Under the pieces are notes generated by a model. That model saw nothing but the letters and a program-made list of their open reading frames with translations, was not told the origin of the DNA and made no database searches. From an uncultured Bacteroidota bacterium (GTDB lineage Bacteria > Bacteroidota > Bacteroidia > 2-12-FULL-35-15), in NCBI GenBank assembly GCA_903847205.1, contig CAINDA010000008.1:1-64000 (forward strand): DNA of 64,000 nt. The letters run 5' to 3'. The translations under genes and the position numbers were made by a program. Numbering within the stretch: the first letter of the stretch is position 1; the number at the start of each line of letters is the position of its first letter. Shown here piece by piece: positions 43,681-51,979 of this stretch.

Positions 43681-45158
43681 TGAAAAATAAAAAATTCGTA
43701 GAAGAGAAGGATGTTGATGAAATGCTCAAGAGCTTATTCATTGAAGAAAATTCTGTGTCGCCAGATGAAAATGCAGCGCGTTTTGTTTTTGATCAAGAAT
43801 ATGATGTAAAAGTAAATTCAAAAAAAGAGAAAGAACTGCTTCGAAGATTGAACGGGAAACCAAATGGTTCTGGCGGGTTTTGGACTTACCTGATTATTAC
43901 CATAGCTCTAATTACTGCTGGAATTGGTATTGTGTTTTATAATAAACACCTTACTTCTATTAATAAGAAATCGCAGGAACATTTTAATAAAATTTATAAA
44001 AATGAAAATACTAACCTATCCGAGAATGCTTCAACTGTAACTTCTCAGCCCTCATTGCATTTTCAAAAAATCAAAGACAGCGCATCAATTCAGCTTCAAA
44101 CACCTTTTGCCATCAGCCGAACCAATGTAAAACCTCTCAATAATTTTTCTGCGGATAATTTTTCTGTTTATTCTTCACAGCCTGATGCGGATGAAAGGCT
44201 ATTCGCTTTAAATTTATTTGCACCTTCTGAACAGGATTTTATTTTTTACAGCATGGTTAAATCTAAGATGCTTGAAAAATTACTGAATATTGATAAAGCT
44301 TTATACACAGCGGTTGAAGAGGGTGAAATACAATACCGTGGCAATCCTTTAGCTGTGGATCCTTTTGTTATGCGCAACCAAGCAATTACAAATCTTGAGT
44401 ACAAAGTTTTTCTTTCAGACCTTATTAAAAATATAAAAAACGAGGATTTCAAAAAAGCTTCTGTACGCTCAGTTCTGTGGAAAAATTATGATGACAATAC
44501 TCTGGCTGATTCTTATTTTCTGGATGAGAAGTACAATGATTTTCCTGTTGTAAATATAGGCCGCGAAGGAGCGCTGCTTTTCTGCAGCTGGCTGGAAGGG
44601 GAAACAAATCAGCTGTTACAGAGGATACATCCGAAAGCACAGCCTTTAAAAATAAGGCTGCCTTATGATTCGGAATGGATTTTTGCAACAAGACGCGGTT
44701 ATTCACAGCTGCCGGACTGCGGGGGATATAAAACAATTTATGATATTAGAGAAGGAATAGTTGACATAAATTTTATCAAGCGGATAGAACTTATTAAAAG
44801 GCGCGGTAACAGTAAAGTAACTGAGCTTGATCAACTTTTTGCATCTAACAGATACGGGATGGAGGAAGAAAAAATACTTAAGTTATTTGAACAGGGATTC
44901 GCTTATAAAGGCAAACCTATTACAGACAGTCTCTATCCTAACAGAATGGACGTCTTCAGCAAAGCAGCCCATGTTTCGGAAATCAATCAGGAGCAGGGAA
45001 CAGGCAAGACGGTGATTATTGGCTCATGCTGGAATAGCAAAGAAGAATATTTGAAAATGGTATCTGAATTTAATAAAGAAACGGCTTCCCCTTTTGTTGG
45101 ATTCAGAGTCGTGATCATCAATGATAACAAAGCAAGTTATAAGAATCCTTTTTGGTAA
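43680..45158 (+). CDS. Single-pass membrane protein with SUMF1/GldK-like periplasmic domain
   Basis: A 492-residue protein. The N-terminal about 68 residues are cytoplasmic and charged, followed by one membrane segment (YLIITIALITAGIGIVFY, about 70-90) and a linker. The C-terminal part (about 220-488) resembles the formylglycine-generating-enzyme fold used structurally in GldJ/GldK: FVMRNQAITNLEYKVFLSDL, FPVVNIGREGALLFCSWLEGE, RLPYDSEWIFATRRG and C-terminal GFRVVII. Active-site cysteines are not evident. The position directly after a sigma gene and the topology suggest an anti-sigma-like sensor whose outer domain contacts T9SS components. Confidence 0.75.
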   Translation: MKNKKFVEEKDVDEMLKSLFIEENSVSPDENAARFVFDQEYDVKVNSKKEKELLRRLNGKPNGSGGFWTYLIITIALITAGIGIVFYNKHLTSINKKSQEHFNKIYKNENTNLSENASTVTSQPSLHFQKIKDSASIQLQTPFAISRTNVKPLNNFSADNFSVYSSQPDADERLFALNLFAPSEQDFIFYSMVKSKMLEKLLNIDKALYTAVEEGEIQYRGNPLAVDPFVMRNQAITNLEYKVFLSDLIKNIKNEDFKKASVRSVLWKNYDDNTLADSYFLDEKYNDFPVVNIGREGALLFCSWLEGETNQLLQRIHPKAQPLKIRLPYDSEWIFATRRGYSQLPDCGGYKTIYDIREGIVDINFIKRIELIKRRGNSKVTELDQLFASNRYGMEEEKILKLFEQGFAYKGKPITDSLYPNRMDVFSKAAHVSEINQEQGTGKTVIIGSCWNSKEEYLKMVSEFNKETASPFVGFRVVIINDNKASYKNPFW

Positions 45159-45169
45159 TTGAAAAAAAT

Positions 45170-45193
45170 AATTTATCTGGGTGGTGATAAATT
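45170..45193. terminator. AT-rich hairpin between convergent genes
   Basis: AATTTATC (45170-45177) and GATAAATT (45186-45193) form a perfect 8-bp stem around an 8-base G/T loop, with an A-rich run on the left side. It lies between the convergent genes ending at 45158 and 45217 and may terminate the minus-strand one. Confidence 0.4.
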
Positions 45194-45216
45194 GAAAAGA
45201 GTATAATTTAGCTTCA

Positions 45217-46722
45217 TCAATTTAACCACTTATCTTTTGTTGCAATTATTTTTTCACTTACCCTGTCAGCTAAAGCCATAATAGTAAGATAAGGATTGAC
45301 GTGAGAGCTCTGCGGGAAAAGGCTTCCGTCAGCGATATACAGCCAGTCCCTGCCATGAACCCTGCCCCAGCAGTCAGTAACAGAATCATTTTTATCTTTG
45401 CCCATTCTGCAGCCACCTTGCAAATGTGCTGTAGCAATGGGAACTTTATTGGGAATAAATGTTTTCGGAGTAATAAATGATTCAGTTTCTTTTCCTTTTA
45501 AATCTTCTTTAGAAAAAAGTGTCTTCTCTGCAGCCGGCATCACCACTTCGTTGCAGCCAGCAGCGAAAAATATTTTTGATGCTTTCGCCTGAGCATCGCA
45601 GAATGCAGCTATTGATTTTTCGGACAACTTATAATCCAGCACCGGCTCATTTTTCCAATTTAGTTTTATCCTGTTAGAAGCCAAAGCATCATCATGAACG
45701 AGAATAAGAATGGCCATCAGGTTATTATAATTATTCATCGCATGCTTTAAATCTTTTCCCCATAAGGATAAATTTTTGGCTGTAATAAAAGGGTAATAAA
45801 AAGCTGTTTCGAGATAATACCCTTTAGCAGTGCTGTATTCAGACGAATAATATATTTTTGGAAAACCTTTATAGTTTTTTATTTTCTGCGGATAAATTCC
45901 ATAAACAGTCATTGCAGGATGAATAGTAATATAAGAGCCGAGCATCGGAAACTCTTTCTTAAAGCCTGATTTCAGAAGCAAAGACGATGAGCCGACTGTG
46001 CCGCCTGCAAGAATAATTATTTTGGCATTGAATTCATAAGTTCCTTCATTCAATGTTCCCTGCAAAGACCCGGAAGGCGCCTTGCTCACAACAGCGCGTA
46101 CCCTTTTTTCAAGAAGGGCTGTAACCTTGCAGTTGGGAATTAATTCCACACCAGCCTGTGAAGCATCGGGTAATTGAACAGACAAAGTACCTTGCTTGTT
46201 TCCGTTAGCACAGCCAAGATTGCAAAAACCCATCTGCTCGCAGTTCTTAATATTCAAAAGAATTTTGCTGACTGAAATACCAAGTTTTTCGCAGCCTTCT
46301 TTAAACAAGCGGTTGTTATCGTTTTCGAAATCCTTATCAGGTTCAATTACATTTAACTCTTTCTCTAATTTTTCAAAGCGGCTATTAAGATCAGTCGAGG
46401 TAAGACCTTCTACAGCCCATTCTTTGCAGACAGAATCAGGCAGCCGGAAAGTCACCCCTGTGTACATCACTGTACTGCCGCCCATTGCCTTGCCGAAACT
46501 AGCGGTGATGCTGCCGTCAGCGCTGGGAAATGCTCCTCCGCTTTCAAACAAATCAAACATTTCTATTTCACGCTGTGTGAAATATTCTTTTGGAAAATGA
46601 GGGCCGGCTTCCAGTACAGCAATTTTTAAACCTTCTGAAGCCAGCGCTGCCAGGCGGCTTGCGACTGTGCCGCCTCCGGCTCCCGAACCAATTATTATAA
46701 CATCGTAATTGAGCTGTGTCAT
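45217..46722 (-). CDS. GMC family FAD-dependent oxidoreductase
   Basis: A 501-residue protein. The FAD-binding N-terminus has DVIIIGSGAGGGTVASRLAAL. The GMC signature is GKAMGGSTVMYTGVTFRLP. A cysteine-rich stretch (NCEQMGFCNLGCANGNK) is typical of the bacterial long-chain alcohol/sugar dehydrogenase-like branch. The C-terminal GMC domain has HLQGGCRMGKD, DWLYIADGSLFPQSSHVNPYLTIMALADRVSEKI, with the active-site His and Asn in SSHVNP. The upstream gene encodes a gluconate 2-dehydrogenase subunit 3-like partner 18 bp away. The substrate is unknown; an alcohol, sugar or sterol is likely. Confidence 0.88.
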   Translation of the reverse strand: MTQLNYDVIIIGSGAGGGTVASRLAALASEGLKIAVLEAGPHFPKEYFTQREIEMFDLFESGGAFPSADGSITASFGKAMGGSTVMYTGVTFRLPDSVCKEWAVEGLTSTDLNSRFEKLEKELNVIEPDKDFENDNNRLFKEGCEKLGISVSKILLNIKNCEQMGFCNLGCANGNKQGTLSVQLPDASQAGVELIPNCKVTALLEKRVRAVVSKAPSGSLQGTLNEGTYEFNAKIIILAGGTVGSSSLLLKSGFKKEFPMLGSYITIHPAMTVYGIYPQKIKNYKGFPKIYYSSEYSTAKGYYLETAFYYPFITAKNLSLWGKDLKHAMNNYNNLMAILILVHDDALASNRIKLNWKNEPVLDYKLSEKSIAAFCDAQAKASKIFFAAGCNEVVMPAAEKTLFSKEDLKGKETESFITPKTFIPNKVPIATAHLQGGCRMGKDKNDSVTDCWGRVHGRDWLYIADGSLFPQSSHVNPYLTIMALADRVSEKIIATKDKWLN

Positions 46723-46740
46723 AAATACTTTTGCAGTGTT

Positions 46741-47244
46741 TTATTCCGAAATTTCAAGAATGTTTCGGCATAATTCACGGATAGTATTATCTGAATATGC
46801 CCTATCTGTTAATATCGGCCCGTCATAATTGATGGACTTCCACACATCTTCTCTTGTATAATAACCCATCTCTACAAAAGTTTTAATTCCAAAAAATCCC
46901 ATCCTTAAAAGTCTTACTTTATTATTTTCCATCCACTTTAACTGACGTTCCTGGGCTTGAATGCTGTTGTTCGAAAATGTTTTTCCTCCAAAAAAAAGTC
47001 CGGTAAATTGTATGACATCGATAAAAAGCAGTATTTTTTTTCTGATGTCTTCGGGAACCTTCATCATATACCAGTCAACCACTGCTGCAGTCTGCATGCT
47101 TCCCCCTTCGGGAGAATTCGCATCAGCAGGGAGAATCCTGTCGGCGACAGCAGAAAAAGTCAGCAGCTTGTTTTTCTTTAGATATTTTAGACTGTACGTT
47201 TTTCGCAATTTGGAGATTGTTAAAGTAAAATGCAGATGATGCAA
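46741..47244 (-). CDS. Gluconate 2-dehydrogenase subunit 3-like protein
   Basis: About 167 residues. No ATG precedes the conserved part, so TTG at 47244 or a second TTG at 47208 is the likely start. Motifs are FSAVADRILPADANSPEG and AAVVDWYMMKVPEDIRKKILLFIDVIQF, then GFFGIKTFVEMGYYT, which fit the small helical subunit family encoded beside GMC flavoproteins. No TAT signal is visible, unlike many relatives. It probably forms a complex with the downstream oxidoreductase. Confidence 0.75.
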   Translation of the reverse strand: MHHLHFTLTISKLRKTYSLKYLKKNKLLTFSAVADRILPADANSPEGGSMQTAAVVDWYMMKVPEDIRKKILLFIDVIQFTGLFFGGKTFSNNSIQAQERQLKWMENNKVRLLRMGFFGIKTFVEMGYYTREDVWKSINYDGPILTDRAYSDNTIRELCRNILEISE

Positions 47245-47283
47245 TTTGCTTTTAAAAGTAAATCCGTAATTATTTGAAATTTT

Positions 47284-47790
47284 TTAAACAGTTTCTAGTT
47301 CAGTTTTTCTCCATAAATCGGGAGTTGCTAATTTTTCTTCAGAAGATAATTTTAATTTCAAAAACAACTGCATTTTGTATGCTGTGAGCCATTTGATGCT
47401 TGTTTCAATAATAGCTTCACCTAACATTGCTTTTTCTCCCCAGGGGTAATCAACTTCTTTATTTAAAATATCATCTTCAGATATCTCATTAAATAATTTG
47501 GTAATCAGTTCAATCTGCGAATCCATTTCAGCAATGAAATTTTCATGAGTAACAGTTTTACGATGAGCGTTTACTGCTTCAAAAAATGTTTTTAAATCTG
47601 AATTGTCTTTTCTATACCAAAAGCGGATCATCCCTGTTCCGCATGACGACAGGTATTGCAGTAATTCTAAAGTGCTGCGGATATTTTCTTTAGGTCTGAA
47701 ATCAATTTTGTCCGAAGGGATTTTTGTGGAAAGTCTGCGGATGATTTTCATTTCTTTAATAATGCTGTTAAGCAGAAATTGTTTATACAT
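47284..47790 (-). CDS. DinB-like four-helix-bundle protein
   Basis: A 168-residue, mainly helical protein. The order of segments (a first helix with MKIIRRLSTKIPSDKIDFRPKEN, a loop, LLQYLSSCGTGMIRFWY, then EMDSQIELITKLFNEISEDDI, and a last helix with TSIKWLTAYKMQLFLKLK) matches the DinB superfamily. The expected metal-binding histidines are largely absent. Function unknown; members are often thiol-dependent transferases. It is 39 bp upstream of the gluconate-dehydrogenase-like gene on the same strand. Confidence 0.6.
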   Translation of the reverse strand: MYKQFLLNSIIKEMKIIRRLSTKIPSDKIDFRPKENIRSTLELLQYLSSCGTGMIRFWYRKDNSDLKTFFEAVNAHRKTVTHENFIAEMDSQIELITKLFNEISEDDILNKEVDYPWGEKAMLGEAIIETSIKWLTAYKMQLFLKLKLSSEEKLATPDLWRKTELETV

Positions 47791-47869
47791 GATTTGTTTT
47801 GGTTTAGATTAATTAAGTTTTCAGTAGTGTTCGATTAAATTATATTGATTATTATTTGTTTGTATTTAT

Positions 47870-48217
47870 GTTCTTTGACATTTTGAGAGATAGGGTTTTG
47901 AAGTAGCTGATTTAGTTATGTTTTGTCAAAAAATGATGCGCTTAAAATGTATAAGATTTCGTAAGTCGAGTGATTGGTTTTAAGTTTGCTTTTTATAACT
48001 GCAACAAGAGCGTATGTTATGATGGCGATATATACTTGTGTTATGATACCTGTTGATTTGTCAATTTGCTTAAATTGAAAATTATTTTTAGCTCTTGTAA
48101 CAAAAAATGCTTTGTGTTGGTGCATGGTATAAAGTCGTTCAAAATCAATATACCCTCTGTCCATTATATGGGATGAGCGATAATAGTTACCCCCTATCTA
48201 TCAATATGTCAAAGAAC
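47870..48217 (-). mobile_element. Decayed insertion sequence, about 348 bp with both terminal inverted repeats
   Basis: The left end begins GTTCTTTGACATTTTGAGAG and the right end, read on the minus strand, GTTCTTTGACATATTGATAG. The two match at about 24 of 26 positions. Between them only the 3' part of a transposase gene survives. No target-site duplication is clear. The element looks like an IS4-family copy that lost most of its length but kept its ends, so a related full-length element could in principle still move it. Confidence 0.75.
47916..48187 (-). pseudogene. IS4-family transposase, C-terminal fragment
   Basis: About 90 codons are open, including MDRGYIDFERLYTMHQ and AFFVTRAKNN, then VYIAIITYALVAVIKSKL and the end SASFFDKT. 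These fit the last part of DDE transposases of the IS4 group (D-R-G-Y region through the C-terminal helix). The N-terminal two thirds, with the first catalytic Asp residues, are missing, so it cannot be active. Confidence 0.8.
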
Positions 48218-48327
48218 TTTAACTTATTTTTATAGTCCACTAATGGTCAATATTAATGATTTACATCCTAAAAATTGGGATACTTTTAAATTAAACTTTA
48301 AAACTTTGAACATTTTAAAGAATAATA

Positions 48328-49383
48328 TTATCTATCCCTTTTTTTGAGGCTGAAGGTTAAAGGATTAGCAGTAAGTTCTGCATATTGGTTCCTGGTTTTG
48401 TAAATATCTACAGCCAGGTAAACTGCTCTCCGGAAGGATTCTTCTGAAGCCAAATTTTTTCCAGCAATATCGTAAGCTGTGCCATGGTCGGGTGATGTTC
48501 TTACTATCGGCAGCCCGGCGGTAAAATTAACTCCTGAATTAAATGAGATGGTTTTGAATGGAATCAAACCTTGATCGTGGTACATTGCCAAAATTGCATC
48601 AAAATTTTTATAGGTGCCGCTTCCAAAAAAGCCGTCGGCTGAATAAGGTCCGTAAACTAACATACCTTCTTCTTTTGCTTTTTCAACGGCTGGCTGTATC
48701 AGGAGCTGTTCTTCATTTCCTATCACTCCGTTATCACCGGCATGCGGATTCAAGCCCAGCACTGCAATTTTAGGTTTGCGGATAGAAAAATCTTCAATTA
48801 ATGATTTATGAAGCGCCTGTATTTTTTTGATTATTTTTTCTTTAGTTAATTCCTGACCTACTTGGGTTACTGGTATGTGTCCGGTTGCTACAGCTACTCG
48901 CAGGGTATCGCTCACTAAAAACATAAGGCTGCTGCCATTGCCGAATTTTTTCTCTAAATACTCAGTATGCCCGGGGAAATTAAAATCAGGCGACTGAATA
49001 TTTTCTTTATTGATGGGCGCTGTGACTAATACATCTACCTCTCCTTTTTCAAGGGCATTGGCTGCCGCTTCAAGTGATTTCAAAGCGTATTTCCCGCCAT
49101 TGGCTGTTTGTTTTCCGAGTTCAATCACAACATCTTCGTCATAAACATTAATGATATTAGCGCGTTTGTGATTTATTTCAGAAACATTATGAATTTGATT
49201 GAAACTGAAATCCTCTATATTCAGTGCCTTGCGGTGGTAAGAGGCAGTTTTATTTGAGCCGAAAATTACCGGTGTGCATATTTCAAGCATCTGCGGATCG
49301 AGAAAGGTTTTAATAATTACTTCTAAACCTATTCCATTAATATCGCCCTGAGAAATGCCTACAATTATTTTTTCTTCTGTCAT
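48328..49383 (-). CDS. pdxA: 4-hydroxythreonine-4-phosphate dehydrogenase
   Basis: A 351-residue protein of usual length. The N-terminus has ISQGDINGIGLEVIIKT. Metal-binding histidines lie in DFNFPGHTEYLEKKF, GLNPHAGDNGVIGNEE and AMYHDQGLIPFKTISF, followed by RTSPDHGTAYDIAGK. It oxidises 4-phosphohydroxy-L-threonine in pyridoxal phosphate synthesis (DXP-dependent route). It is probably monocistronic or paired with the following acid phosphatase gene, which lies 61 bp upstream on the same strand. Confidence 0.95.
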   Translation of the reverse strand: MTEEKIIVGISQGDINGIGLEVIIKTFLDPQMLEICTPVIFGSNKTASYHRKALNIEDFSFNQIHNVSEINHKRANIINVYDEDVVIELGKQTANGGKYALKSLEAAANALEKGEVDVLVTAPINKENIQSPDFNFPGHTEYLEKKFGNGSSLMFLVSDTLRVAVATGHIPVTQVGQELTKEKIIKKIQALHKSLIEDFSIRKPKIAVLGLNPHAGDNGVIGNEEQLLIQPAVEKAKEEGMLVYGPYSADGFFGSGTYKNFDAILAMYHDQGLIPFKTISFNSGVNFTAGLPIVRTSPDHGTAYDIAGKNLASEESFRRAVYLAVDIYKTRNQYAELTANPLTFSLKKRDR

Positions 49384-49444
49384 GTTTTTAATTAAATGCG
49401 GTTAAATTTTACTGAGATAATTTTTAATTGTATTTATTTCAAGA

Positions 49445-50248
49445 TTAATAATTTTTTAAACTGCTTTTGATAACTGAGTCTTTTTGTTCTGCCGAGAGTT
49501 TAAAATTATATTTAAATAATGCATTTTCCCAATCGCCGTAATTCGAATTCGGCAAAATAATAAATTTCCTGCCAAATTCAGCCGCTGACTGGTTCATGGC
49601 CTGCAACCGTTCATCAGCTGATTTTTTATCAAATGCGGCGCTGAAGTCAGTAAGATTATCACCTAATAATAAAACAATATCGTGAGAGGCCGTAACATGC
49701 TGCCGTCTGCTTTCTTTGCTTGATGATTCTTGTTTTAATACCAGGTGGTCGTTGTCGGCAAAGGGGAAACCAAAGTGTTTCATATTCTGTAATGTGCCTG
49801 CTCTTTCTTTTTCATCACGGTTGGTTATGTAATAAACTTCAATTCCTTTTTCGGCGGCGTATTTAAAAAAAGAGAGAGAGCCTGCAAGTGTGTCGCATTG
49901 CGACTTTCCTGTCCATTCAAGCCAGGCATCAAATTCATAGCCTTTGCCGTTTAATGCCTGATGAACTGCAAAAGGGCTGTTGTCGAGCATGGTTTCATCA
50001 ATATCTGTAACTATTGCTCTTGGTTTGGCAGCAGGTTTCTGGAGTACTTGATCAAGCTGCAGCCTTGCAGTATTATAGGCTTGAAAACAAAGTGCTTTGT
50101 ATTCGGCCGCCTGCTGCTGGTAGAGGGATGTAAAAAGTTTTCCGTTTACAGCAATATTATGCGGTACTATTTTAGCATCTGTTTCTTTAAACCGGAAGGC
50201 CGTTACTGCTGCTATTGAAAGAGCAAAAAGGAAATAATATTTTTTCAT
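49445..50248 (-). CDS. Secreted HAD-type acid phosphatase / 5'-nucleotidase, e(P4) family
   Basis: A 267-residue protein with an N-terminal hydrophobic segment (YYFLFALSIAAVTAF). The catalytic motif is VTDIDETMLDNSP (DxDET), with YYITNRDEKE as motif two and LLLGDNLTDFS as the final Asp motif. These match the lipoprotein e(P4) class C acid phosphatase family. The N-terminus lacks the lipobox Cys of the founder, so it may be soluble in the periplasm. It hydrolyses phosphomonoesters such as nucleotides. Confidence 0.87.
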   Translation of the reverse strand: MKKYYFLFALSIAAVTAFRFKETDAKIVPHNIAVNGKLFTSLYQQQAAEYKALCFQAYNTARLQLDQVLQKPAAKPRAIVTDIDETMLDNSPFAVHQALNGKGYEFDAWLEWTGKSQCDTLAGSLSFFKYAAEKGIEVYYITNRDEKERAGTLQNMKHFGFPFADNDHLVLKQESSSKESRRQHVTASHDIVLLLGDNLTDFSAAFDKKSADERLQAMNQSAAEFGRKFIILPNSNYGDWENALFKYNFKLSAEQKDSVIKSSLKNY

Positions 50249-50393
50249 GAAATTAAAATTTTAAGCGTTTTAAAAATTACTGTATTAATGCCTTTCTATC
50301 ATTGTTATTTTTTAAAAATTAATTTTATGCAAATTTACGTGAAAATCCATTCAATGGGATTGCTGGTGAAATAACACCTTCAATGGCGGCGTT

Positions 50394-50449
50394 TGTGCAA
50401 CACCTGCAAGGGTGGAAAAAGCCACAATTGTGCTTAGTCGGTGTTAGGC
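50394..50449 (+). other. attC-like site, left of the small gene
   Basis: GTGCAACACC at 50394 and GGTGTTAGGC ending at 50449 are partly inverted (AACACC with GGTGTT), with an inner GTGG/CCAC hairpin. The right end GTTAGGC matches the integron core GTTRRRY; the left end GTGCAAC deviates from RYYYAAC at one base. Length (56 bp) is at the low end for attC. No integrase gene is in the window. Confidence 0.35.
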
Positions 50450-50457
50450 GTTCGTAA

Positions 50458-50904
50458 TTAATTAAGTTTAAGTCTCGCCATCAGTGTCGAATATTCGACC
50501 TGATTAGGATTTTGAATAGTCATAAAAATGTCTAACACTTCCTTATTAGTCAACTTGTCATAAATGTTCTTCAATGGAATATTCGCTTTGTAGCCAAGTA
50601 ATTCGTTTTCCTTATTTGTAGACTCTGCAATTATTCTTTGATGCCGATCTTTAATTGTCAGTTTCGTTACACTATTCGTTTCAGGAAAGTTTCCACATAA
50701 ATACTGTTCTGCATATAAGGTGTCAGTCAAGTTTACTTGGTCTTTGCGCAAATTCGCAGTGTCACCCATCCGATTACTTTCAGATGTAAGAATTTTTGTC
50801 TGACCAATGCGGATATTCCACGTGTTTTTATTAGGTCGTAGATTAACCCATGAACAAAATACAATTAGAAAAAATGTCGAAATGATTATTATGTCTTTTC
50901 TCAT
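50458..50904 (-). CDS. Small secreted or membrane-anchored protein, unknown
   Basis: I start at the ATG complementary to 50902-50904 (MRKDIIIISTFFLIVFCSW), giving 148 residues; the longer frame adds 14 residues from the adjoining inverted-repeat region. The N-terminal hydrophobic segment is a signal peptide or anchor, with a Cys that could be lipidated (VFCS). The rest is polar with LTIKDRHQRIIAESTNKENELLG and LTNKEVLDIFMTI; no family recognised. It is framed by GTTAGGC and GCCCAAC integron-type core sites, which suggests arrival as a gene cassette. Confidence 0.55.
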   Translation of the reverse strand: MRKDIIIISTFFLIVFCSWVNLRPNKNTWNIRIGQTKILTSESNRMGDTANLRKDQVNLTDTLYAEQYLCGNFPETNSVTKLTIKDRHQRIIAESTNKENELLGYKANIPLKNIYDKLTNKEVLDIFMTIQNPNQVEYSTLMARLKLN

Positions 50905-50919
50905 GTTATGTATTATGAC

Positions 50920-51005
50920 GCCCAACATCCCGCTAATCGCAGCCAACTCGTTTATATACTATAGCCGATATTCGCAGCCCGGCTGTGCCTATTTCTGCAT
51001 TAGTC
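50920..51005 (+). other. attC-like or degenerate recombination site, right of the small gene
   Basis: GCCCAAC at 50920-50926 matches the attC core RYYYAAC. Behind it GCTAATCGCAGC is partly complementary to CTGCATTAG and GCTGC further right, with one unpaired base, as in attC stems. A matching GTTRRRY right end is not clear, so the site may be truncated. Confidence 0.3.
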
Positions 51006-51112
51006 GTAGCTGCATCCGATTATAATCGCCTACAACTAATTAAAATTGAATTCCTGAAAAATCTGATCTCTTTCAAAATAATTATTACCGTTATTCCCCG
51101 CAAATATACCCT

Positions 51113-51153
51113 TATAAAAAACAAATTCGGATTCTTTAAATAAGAATCCGAAT
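51113..51153 (-). terminator. Rho-independent terminator of the gene at 51181
   Basis: ATTCGGATTCTT (51125-51136) and AAGAATCCGAAT (51142-51153) form a perfect 12-bp stem with a 5-base loop. On the minus strand the stem is followed by TTTGTTTTTT, placed 28 bp after the stop codon. Confidence 0.85.
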
Positions 51154-51180
51154 CTGTAAAAAAACATATCTGTTTTATTA

Positions 51181-51942
51181 CTACGATACCGTTACAGTAA
51201 TTGTATTGCTCCAATCGCCGGGCTGTTTGCGGCTGTTGAGGTAGCGTGCTCTTATAATTTCGTCGCCTCCTTTTTGGTCGGCAGTAAAATGTGTTTTGTA
51301 TAAAAACTTGCCGGTGTTGGCAATGTGTAAAAAATCGCTTTCCTGCGGGAAAGCTGGCAATACCGGGCTGCCTGCTGCAGGCGGTAAAGCGGCGGCGGCA
51401 ATAGCTGCGCGTGATTGAAATGCACCTTCTAACTCGGTTGAAGCTACTCCTGCCGGTTTCGACTGTGTGTGCGGGTGGGCAGGGTCGGTGATGCTGAGTA
51501 CAGCAAACAAGTGGCCTATTTCAACAATAGCAATTACAGGGGCATTGGCAGGTATGGCTGCAGGGGTATGGGTACCGCTGTGTGCGGCAATAAGTAATGT
51601 ACTGCGGTCGGTAGTTGTAAGCACCGAATTAGGTATATCATTAATTATGATGCGTATTGATTCTTCTAATTGTTTTCTGCGCGCTGCAATCAGGTCGTTT
51701 ATAGGTTTTGTTCTGGTACTGGGATTATTACGCAGCAGCCATAATTCTTTCCAGCCTAACTCATCGGGTGCTGTATTGGGCGGCGTATTGGGGTTGGTGT
51801 ATAACTTATTTGCATTTGCAAGAAATGCAGCCAAAATACACAAACGTGTGGTGTTCAGCGGGTCGTTAAAATAAGCAATGTCGGTATCAAACTGTGCGTT
51901 AACGTCAGCTAATTTTGATGGAAAGTGTCCTGAAGCAGGCAT
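51181..51942 (-). CDS. Uncharacterised Bacteroidota protein, same family as the gene at 1-280
   Basis: A 253-residue protein without signal peptide. It begins with SGHFPSKLADVNAQFDTDI (family motif F-P-S-x-x-A-D), then a helical half (LCILAAFLANANKLY, LWLLRNNPSTRTKPINDLIAARRKQLEESIRIIIND). PAHPHTQSKPAGVASTELEG is a conserved linker in relatives that I remember. The C-terminal fibronectin-like end is FLYKTHFTADQKGGDEIIRARYLNSRKQPGDWSNTITVTVS. Transcription ends at a strong terminator. A 21-bp tandem array begins 38 bp upstream of the start. Function unknown; cytoplasmic location is inferred from the lack of a signal. Confidence 0.85.
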   Translation of the reverse strand: MPASGHFPSKLADVNAQFDTDIAYFNDPLNTTRLCILAAFLANANKLYTNPNTPPNTAPDELGWKELWLLRNNPSTRTKPINDLIAARRKQLEESIRIIINDIPNSVLTTTDRSTLLIAAHSGTHTPAAIPANAPVIAIVEIGHLFAVLSITDPAHPHTQSKPAGVASTELEGAFQSRAAIAAAALPPAAGSPVLPAFPQESDFLHIANTGKFLYKTHFTADQKGGDEIIRARYLNSRKQPGDWSNTITVTVS

Positions 51943-51979
51943 GTTAATTTAGTTTAGGTTTGTTTATAATTGATTTTTG

